Positions 58,394 to 64,000 of a stretch of 64,000 bases of DNA are shown piece by piece. The notes beneath the pieces were generated by a model. It was not told the origin of the DNA and made no database searches. It worked only from the letters and a program-made list of their open reading frames with translations. The translations under genes were made by a program, and so were the position numbers. How positions within the stretch are numbered: the first letter of the stretch is position 1; each line of letters opens with the position of its first letter. Location of the stretch: positions 10,372,001 through 10,436,000 of the forward strand of contig BSBN01001807.1 of assembly GCA_027924645.1 (NCBI GenBank), in the 5' to 3' direction. This DNA is from Cunninghamia lanceolata (lineage: Eukaryota > Streptophyta > Pinopsida > Cupressales > Cupressaceae).

Positions 58394-58654
58394 ATGTCAT
58401 TGCCAAAAAACTCTGAATCTAGGGTTTCTAATTCCTTTGAATGCCTAGAGGAGAAACAATATGCCATGGATAGGAAAGATGAATGTTGCACTAATAAGGG
58501 CTCTGAGACTGGTTTTAAATGCCTAGATTGCACTGGGAAATCTTTGGCTCTGGTTTCGGCGGCCAAGGAGGCCGTATGGTGCCCTGATCCTCATAGATAT
58601 GGCGATCAAGATGCTGGGAATACACAGATTTCAGCCACAACAAGATCACTGTAG
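58394..58654 (+). CDS. small unrecognised ORF with many Cys pairs
   Basis: An 86-codon frame from ATG 58394, MSLPKNSESRVSNSFECLEE, with CCTNKGSETGFKCLDC in the middle. The Cys spacing could be a zinc-binding or DUF4283-type LINE leader segment, given the LINE ORF1 downstream. No family can be named. Confidence 0.2.
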   Translation: MSLPKNSESRVSNSFECLEEKQYAMDRKDECCTNKGSETGFKCLDCTGKSLALVSAAKEAVWCPDPHRYGDQDAGNTQISATTRSL

Positions 58655-58779
58655 ATCTAAAACTCTACATTTTGTTTCAGTTTGGTTTATGTCTCAATCT
58701 TTCTGGTTGTTGTTTCTTTGTGCGGATCACACCATGTGTCAATACGGAGTAACAAGGGGAAAGTGTCTCAGTGTTTCGT

Positions 58780-59660
58780 AGAAGTTGCCGCATGTTTCTT
58801 TTATATGTTTCCTTTCCAGTTGCTCTAGAATGTGCCACGTATCTATGGCATTATTTATTTTATTGAAGTTTCTTGCTTGCTCCATAGTGTGCCACATGTT
58901 GATGCTGGAGGCCGTGACTAAAAGTTTCTTTTGATACAGCAGGCCAGCGAGTGTTGCCGAGTGTCCTCATATTGATGTTGCTGGATGTTGCCGCGTGTAT
59001 CTCTTTTTGATAAGCTTTATTAGTGCCGACATTTATGGTGTGCCTTAAATATTGCAATATAGTTTCTAGCTTTTATCAGAGTGTGCCACATGGTATAAGT
59101 GGAGGGTCAACTACTCTCATTTTGATGCTCTCAAGTGTTGACACATATATCCTTTTGTAATTTCTAGTTGTTGCCGGAGGGCGACAAGTGTCATCTTTGC
59201 AGGATTCCAAGGAAACTTTTTATAAAGCTATTGTTGACACTGGAGGGCGCCCTGTTCCTATTTTGCTTTCAGTGGGAGGTGCCATGTTTCACAATATTGT
59301 GTCTCTGTGCGAGAATTAAGGCATATATGGTAGGTCCCATACATTAATGTCACAGTTTCTAAATGATGCGGAAGTTGCCAAGTGTCATAGTCGTAGATGC
59401 TTGGGGCATAAAAGGTAAAGAAGATTTGTTGTTAGCAGAGGGAGCCAAGTGTCTCAGTTTTGTTTCTCTGAGGCTGCCACGTATCATGTTTTAAGTCTGG
59501 CATATGACATGTATCAATATTTTGTGTGCCCTATTTTTAAAGGAGGGAGGCTAAGTGTTAAGCAAAGTTGCCGCGTGGTATATTTTTGAAGCCGTTTGAA
59601 GATCCTCAAGTGCTGCCATGTGTCTCAACCGAACTGTAGTTAATCTGCCACATATTTTAT
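58780..59660 (+). repeat. array of a degenerate TTGCCACGTGTCTCA motif
   Basis: At least 14 variants occur in about 870 bases. Examples are TTGCCGCATGTTTC (58785), GTGCCACGTATCT (58832), GTGCCACATG (58889), TTGCCGAGTGTCCTCAT (58953), TTGCCGCGTGTATCTC (58988), TTGCCAAGTGTCAT (59374), AGCCAAGTGTCTCAG (59442), TTGCCGCGTGG (59568) and TGCCATGTGTCTCA (59613). The core resembles the plant G-box CACGTG. The spacing is irregular (35-130 bases), so it is not a simple tandem repeat. Confidence 0.6.
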
Positions 59661-59803
59661 CACTCGACCAATGAGCATGCAGGGAAAGATGGTTGCAGAT
59701 TCAGAGAAATCTTTAGTGTCAGATTGAGTCCCAATTAATTCCAGTTCTGTTGATACCATTGGGATCCTGGTAGTTAGTGGCAATCTTGAGCCAAATTTTG
59801 TGG

Positions 59804-59815
59804 CTATAAATAGAG
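59804..59815 (+). promoter_or_regulatory. putative TATA box downstream of the motif array
   Basis: CTATAAATAGAG is a good plant TATA box. It follows the CACGTG-like array by about 150 bases and precedes the LINE ORF1 by about 550 bases. Its use is not proven. Confidence 0.5.
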
Positions 59816-60353
59816 AAGTTTTGTAATACTGAGGGGTTATCGATTGAGAATTTAGAACTTTTGACTATAATCAAATTATCATTTGCCTTAATTTTGTTGT
59901 TTCAGATAAGGAAGCTTTTATACCTGTGCATGTCTCCGTGCCTCTTGTATTTGCTAAATTATTAATGGAAGGAGCTTTGTTCTATACCAGTAGTGATATT
60001 ATCTATGTCTTTGTGTCAATTCTCTGAGTTTAGCCTTTGATCTTTTAATTCATTTACAATAATGCAACATTTTCTCTTTAATATAGCTAAATCTTGAGAA
60101 TCGGTTCACTGTGCTAGTTAAGGAAATACATTTCATTTAGACGCATCGCCATAGAATTAGAATTTTACTTATTATATCTATAATCTTGTTTCTTCCTTTC
60201 TATTTTACTCAAAACCCCATTGAAATAGGAAGAGCTAGCTTCTGTAAAATCTGGAGGTTGTTTCAAGTATCAAGTCCCACATTCTTGAAACTTCCCATGT
60301 TGGTGTTAGAACTTGCACAAATTTTATACATCAACAATCACATCTAGGTATGG
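59816..60353 (+). other. presumed leader between TATA box and LINE ORF1
   Basis: No gene was seen in this 540-base stretch. Position suggests untranslated leader or the end of an unrecognised LTR. Confidence 0.35.
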
Positions 60354-61836
60354 ATAGTAATCACTCATCAAGTAAGGATTTTTCATTGCAGTCTCCGACT
60401 GCTGTTGAAGGGTTTCTTTATCCATGGAGGCCACGCTATGGGAAAAATCAACCCTGGATGGATGGAAAGAATGATGTGGCATATCTAGAGAAGTAACCCA
60501 ATCCTCTAGCGACAGATCTCAGTTTCTCAATGAAGGTTAGGGTTCCTTCCGCGTAAAATGAAAAACCCCCGTCGGAACATGGATACCATCACCCATGGAA
60601 TGGGCAGAATTGGGAGAAGGGAGGGATTTCTCAACATTCTCTCAACACTAGAAATGCAACATGTATGTGGTTTCTCCTAGGAATGTTGGAAGGATTCACT
60701 CTTCCCTAACTCTACAAATGCTAAAGACCCAGTCTCTCTTTCATTGGTCAAACCCCTACAAAATGCAGCAGACAATCCAATCGTCGAATTTGGTGATGTG
60801 CTTGGAAGGGAAGTCAAAGAAAATGAAAAATTCTTTTTCTGAAAAGGGCTTAATTGGGTGATTTGTCAAGTTTTGGCCTAGCCTTGTTGTTCTACACAAG
60901 TGGATCATTGATACTTGGGGTCCAATTCTAAAAGCAAATCTCTAAATTTACCCCTACAGTTGAGGTTTTTTCATTGTTGTCTTTGATAATATCTAGGACA
61001 GGAAGACTATACTTTGTGATTATAAGTGGAGCTGCAATGAACATCTACTTATGTTAAAACCCTGGTACCCTGAATTTAATCCAAATTTTAAATCATTTGC
61101 GGTTACTCCTACTTGGATCCAACTTCTGAACCTCCCGCTTTAGTTTTGGTTTGAAGAATTTTTTGAAGCTATAGGCAACAAGATGGGGAAATTTCTACTT
61201 GTGGACAAAAACTCCTCTAATTTCTACCACACTACCTTCACCTGCATTCTAGTGGATATTAATACTAGCAAAGACCTTCTAGCTAAGATTTCTTTAAAAA
61301 CAATGAATTACAATTGGAGCCAGATTTTGGATTATGAGGGCCTTCTTTTTAGATGCCACAGATGCTTAAGCACCAGCCATGTAGCAGCAAAGTGCCTCAA
61401 ACCTAAGTTCGATAGTCATGTAACTTGGTGGAAAGACTCCTCATTTCATCACTACTCTGTAGAAAAAAAGGCTTCTTCACAGCCCCATGATTGTAAAGAA
61501 AATTCATCTACAGAGGTAAAGAAATCTCCTTCATCCTCCCCTCTTGAGGCAAGAAGTGCTCACATTTTAGATAAGGAAGGCACTAAATCAGGAAATGAAC
61601 ATCCTTCCCCATTGGAGACTACAAAATCACCAGGTATTATTGCCTCAAGCAACAAGGAGTTTATTTAACCTTCAAGAGTGAAGGATTCAGATGAAACATC
61701 AATTCCTAAAGAGGATTTTGGGGAGGATAATAGCTGGACAGAGGTAAAACAAAAAAAGAAAATTACTAGAAGTGAGAAATGTAACATGACTCAGCGCTCT
61801 TATGTAAAAATGATTAAGCAAGATTGTAGTTCTTAG
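60354..61836 (+). pseudogene. plant L1-type LINE ORF1 (DUF4283 and zinc knuckle)
   Basis: A candidate start at ATG 60354 reads MDSNHSSSKDFSLQSPTAVE. After frameshifts the DUF4283-like part follows: WIIDTWGPILKANL, CNEHLLMLKPWYPEFNPNF, VTPTWIQLLNLPL and FEEFFEAIGNKMGKFLLVDK (61140-61215). Then VDINTSKDLLAKISLKTMNY and the signature WSQILDYEGLLFRCHRCLST with SHVAAKC, a CX2CX4HX4C knuckle (61315-61395). A Ser/Lys-rich tail runs to TAG 61836, with one TAA at 61668. In LINEs, ORF1 binds the RNA. The ORF2 endonuclease and reverse transcriptase are absent downstream. Confidence 0.78.
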
Positions 61837-61849
61837 AAAGCCTGGGTTT

Positions 61850-62748
61850 GCAAATTGGGTGTCCAAAATGCAGAAGTTTCAAAATCATAATTTGTGTTTG
61901 CGTCCATGCTTTAATGGGTTGTCAAAGTTTGGTAATGATTTTTGGATTGATGCAAGCATTGTTGCTTTCTTATTGCACCCCTATTATTAGGGCATGCATT
62001 TGGTTTAATTTTATTTTTATGGGGTACAGCTCCCTTATGCCTATATTACAGATTAAAAAAAATACACATTTAATTTATGATTTATCAATTTAATAAGGTA
62101 ACTATTACCCATTTCTCTAAGGGTAAAAAAAAGTTAGTTAATCAAATTTATTGATCTTACAATAGCTAATAAATTTAATTATTACACACTTCACAATTAA
62201 GCTTAATAATAAGCACAACCATGTCCTCTCATTTTTCTAAAATAAAATTACAAAGAACATTATATATAGCTCTAAATGATTAATTTGACTTAAGTTAATT
62301 TACACCAATCCATTTATTTTCCTAATCATTAGGGAAACCCCACTAATTTCCAAATTCTCTTATAAAAAGAAGCCCTCCCTCCTATTCACACACATTTCAA
62401 TTTTGAAACTTGAGAGAGAAAGAGGGAAAGAGGAAGATGTAAAGAGGGCAAGGTGAAAATTGTTCTTTTACTATTTTTTGGTTTTGTATATTTCTCTACA
62501 CTAGTTTTAATTTTCTCACCTATGTATTTATTTCACTATATATTTTCTTTAAAATTTTATTTTGCTATAGCACTCTCTTTTTTTTGTTCTCTTCTATTTT
62601 ACCATTTAAATCCTATTTATTGCAAAAAAAATATTATTATTAAATATATAAATATCTATACAAGTATTTTATTCATTGAAATAATGTAGAAAATATAAAC
62701 TATAACACTATTATTTCTCTAGTTTCACTTGTAAAACCTAGATTTAAC
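61850..62748. other. AT-rich spacer with a possible TATA box and CT/GA-rich leader
   Basis: TCTTATAAAAAGAAGCCC near 62358 is followed by ACACACATTTCAATTTTGAA and a GAGAGAGAAAGAGGGAAAGA purine run. This is the layout of a TATA promoter with a leader. No coding frame of known type follows (62453-62689 is a hydrophobic AT-driven frame). Confidence 0.3.
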
Positions 62749-62766
62749 AACACACACACACACACA
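62749..62766. repeat. (CA)n microsatellite
   Basis: An uninterrupted run of alternating CA/AC for about nine units. Confidence 0.85.
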
Positions 62767-62879
62767 TTTCTTTTAAACAAATGATTCTCTCTACTTAAAA
62801 TAGCAGAGACAAGTTAATACACAGAAAATAGATATAGGGTTGAAAATGAAGTAAAATAAATGTACAATAGTGAGTTTAA

Positions 62880-63060
62880 GGCAGAACAGGGGTTTAAGGC
62901 ACATTGGAGAGGCCAATGGCCTATGCAGGTCGCAACCCCCTTTTTGGGGGTCTATGGCCTACCCAGGCCACGGCCAAGGGAGGGGGACCAAAGCCCCCAT
63001 TCCTGCAACACCCATGGATGGGGTCTCTGACCCCTTCCCCTCTTGCCCCTTCAAAAGAAA
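62880..63060. repeat. GC-rich patch with hairpin and internal repeats
   Basis: CCCCCTTTTTGGGGG is a perfect hairpin. ATGGCCTATGCAGGTCGC and ATGGCCTACCCAGGCCAC are near-direct repeats on either side of it. The surrounding DNA is AT-rich, so this is probably an inserted short element of unknown type. Confidence 0.5.
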
Positions 63061-63555
63061 ACAAACCTTAATTTTTTAATTCCTTTGTTTAAAAATAAGT
63101 GCCACGTAATGGTCAGTACTTGCCTTATAGTGTTGTAATTATAGTATTTGTTTAGTTGTAATTTTTTTCATAGATTAAATATTTGTTGTATAGACAAATT
63201 GCATTCCAATAATGTTAGAGAAATATATATTTTTAAGACCTATATAAATATAATAACAAAAATGTAATATTTATAGTATATTTAATTGTGATTCAATATA
63301 TATGGTTTTCAAAATTGATAATTTCAATATTAATGAAATTAAAAATTGATAATTTAAATATTAGTGAAATTGAATAATTAATATTTGAATAGAGTTTAAT
63401 AATAAATAGTAATAATATAATTAATATTATTATTAATATTATAACTATAAATAATATTAAATTTAATTAAAATATAAGACTGTTTATTTAGGACATAAAT
63501 AAAAAATCAGTGTAGTAAAGTATATTTAAGTTGATTAACATTTTATTTGAAACGA
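63061..63555. other. AT-rich spacer, no feature seen
   Basis: Runs of ATATTAAT-type sequence. Nothing recognised. Confidence 0.6.
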
Positions 63556-63559
63556 ACTA

Positions 63560-64000
63560 TGCTTTGTTATTGACAAGTTGGGAGATTTTGAAACGAAGGA
63601 ACCAGTTCCACAACTTTTGGTGGGAGTTTGGTGGATAATGATTTGCTTTAGTAAAACTTAACTTTTGTTTAAAATGGAAAAAGTTTTGTAATCGTCAAGT
63701 TGGGAGTTTTGACGACCCACGAACTAGTTGTAAAAAGTGAGCTTCTTTCGATAGTTGTTTTGCTTATAAGGCATTAATTTTCTGATAAGCCTTTTTTTAG
63801 TTATGGGCAAGTCGAGAGATTTAAGAACTAAGGCACTAATTTGAAAACATGATGTTCTTCCGATGATACTGTTTTTGAAATGAAAATGGGCTTGTTATTG
63901 GCAAGTCAGAAGAATTGGGATCGAAGGAAGTAGTTCTGTAATGTTCTAAGATTCTTTCAATGGTAGTTTTGTCAATAAAATGTTGGTTGCAACTATTTTT
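63560..64000. repeat. degenerate tandem repeat of about 95-120 bp, running out of the window
   Basis: The word (G/C)(A/G/T)CAAGTTGGGAG recurs near 63572, 63694, 63806 (GGCAAGTCGAGAG) and 63900 (GGCAAGTCAGAAG). Each is followed by a GAACC/ACTAGTT-like word. A TTCTTTCGATAGTTGTTTTG-like word sits between copies (63747, 63855, 63954). At least four diverged units are visible and the array continues past the end. Confidence 0.65.

Noticed and set aside
62453..62689. Hydrophobic 78-codon frame after a TATA-like site
   Set aside because: Phe/Ile/Tyr-rich from AT-rich DNA. No family or start context supports it.

Overview
The window reads as nuclear intergenic DNA of a seed plant with a large, repeat-filled genome. 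A gymnosperm is the best guess, but nothing here proves it. The evidence is plant-type Ty1/Copia elements primed by initiator-Met tRNA, long Ty3/Gypsy elements, plant L1-type LINE pieces (a DUF4283-like ORF1 and an RNase H tail), AT-rich spacers, and no intact cellular gene, tRNA or rRNA. The only hints of host genes are a short NBS resistance-gene-like fragment near 2.7 kb and weak open segments at 1-374 and 6252-6401.

Layout. 1-8.2 kb: AT-rich DNA with three CpG-rich islands sharing a short motif, a MITE-like inverted repeat, small tandem repeats and the NBS-like fragment. 8.4-11.4 kb: a 5'-truncated Copia element (F) on the minus strand. 11.5-12.7 kb: the 3' end of a LINE. 13.48-15.86 kb: a complete non-autonomous LTR element (T) with identical 5-bp target duplications. 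16.5-50.85 kb: a stack of nested LTR elements. 51.2-54.6 kb: the 5' part of Copia C, fused to an LTR scrap. 56.3-57.7 kb: a Gypsy gag relic. 58.8-61.8 kb: an array of a CACGTG-like motif, a TATA box, then a LINE ORF1. 63.5-64.0 kb: a degenerate tandem repeat.

The stack can be resolved from termini, primer sites and target duplications. Gypsy A (minus, LTRs 16530-16966 and 50398-50847) is the outermost element. It was hit by solo LTR E (20003-21531), by a solo LTR of its own family in opposite orientation (44627-45070), and apparently by element D (plus, 3' LTR 43095-44205, left end not found). The D sequence contains Copia B (plus, 23439-40853, TSD ACCTC). Copia B contains Gypsy G (minus, 25134-37491, TSD GGTTT). 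Removing G leaves B at about 5.05 kb, a normal Copia size.

Nothing looks able to move today. The pol frames are long and recognisable but carry many stops, mostly TAG or TAA where the family has Gln or Trp, which points to decay by cytosine deamination. The most interesting features are in G: an archaeal-type RNase H placed between protease and reverse transcriptase, with a degraded canonical RNase H, and a 3-kb LTR packed with TTGTATAT/ATATACAA motifs. Next come a fast-evolving extra ORF carried by both A and D, and a possibly captured reading frame antisense inside element T. I found no convincing new functional system beyond these retroelement novelties.
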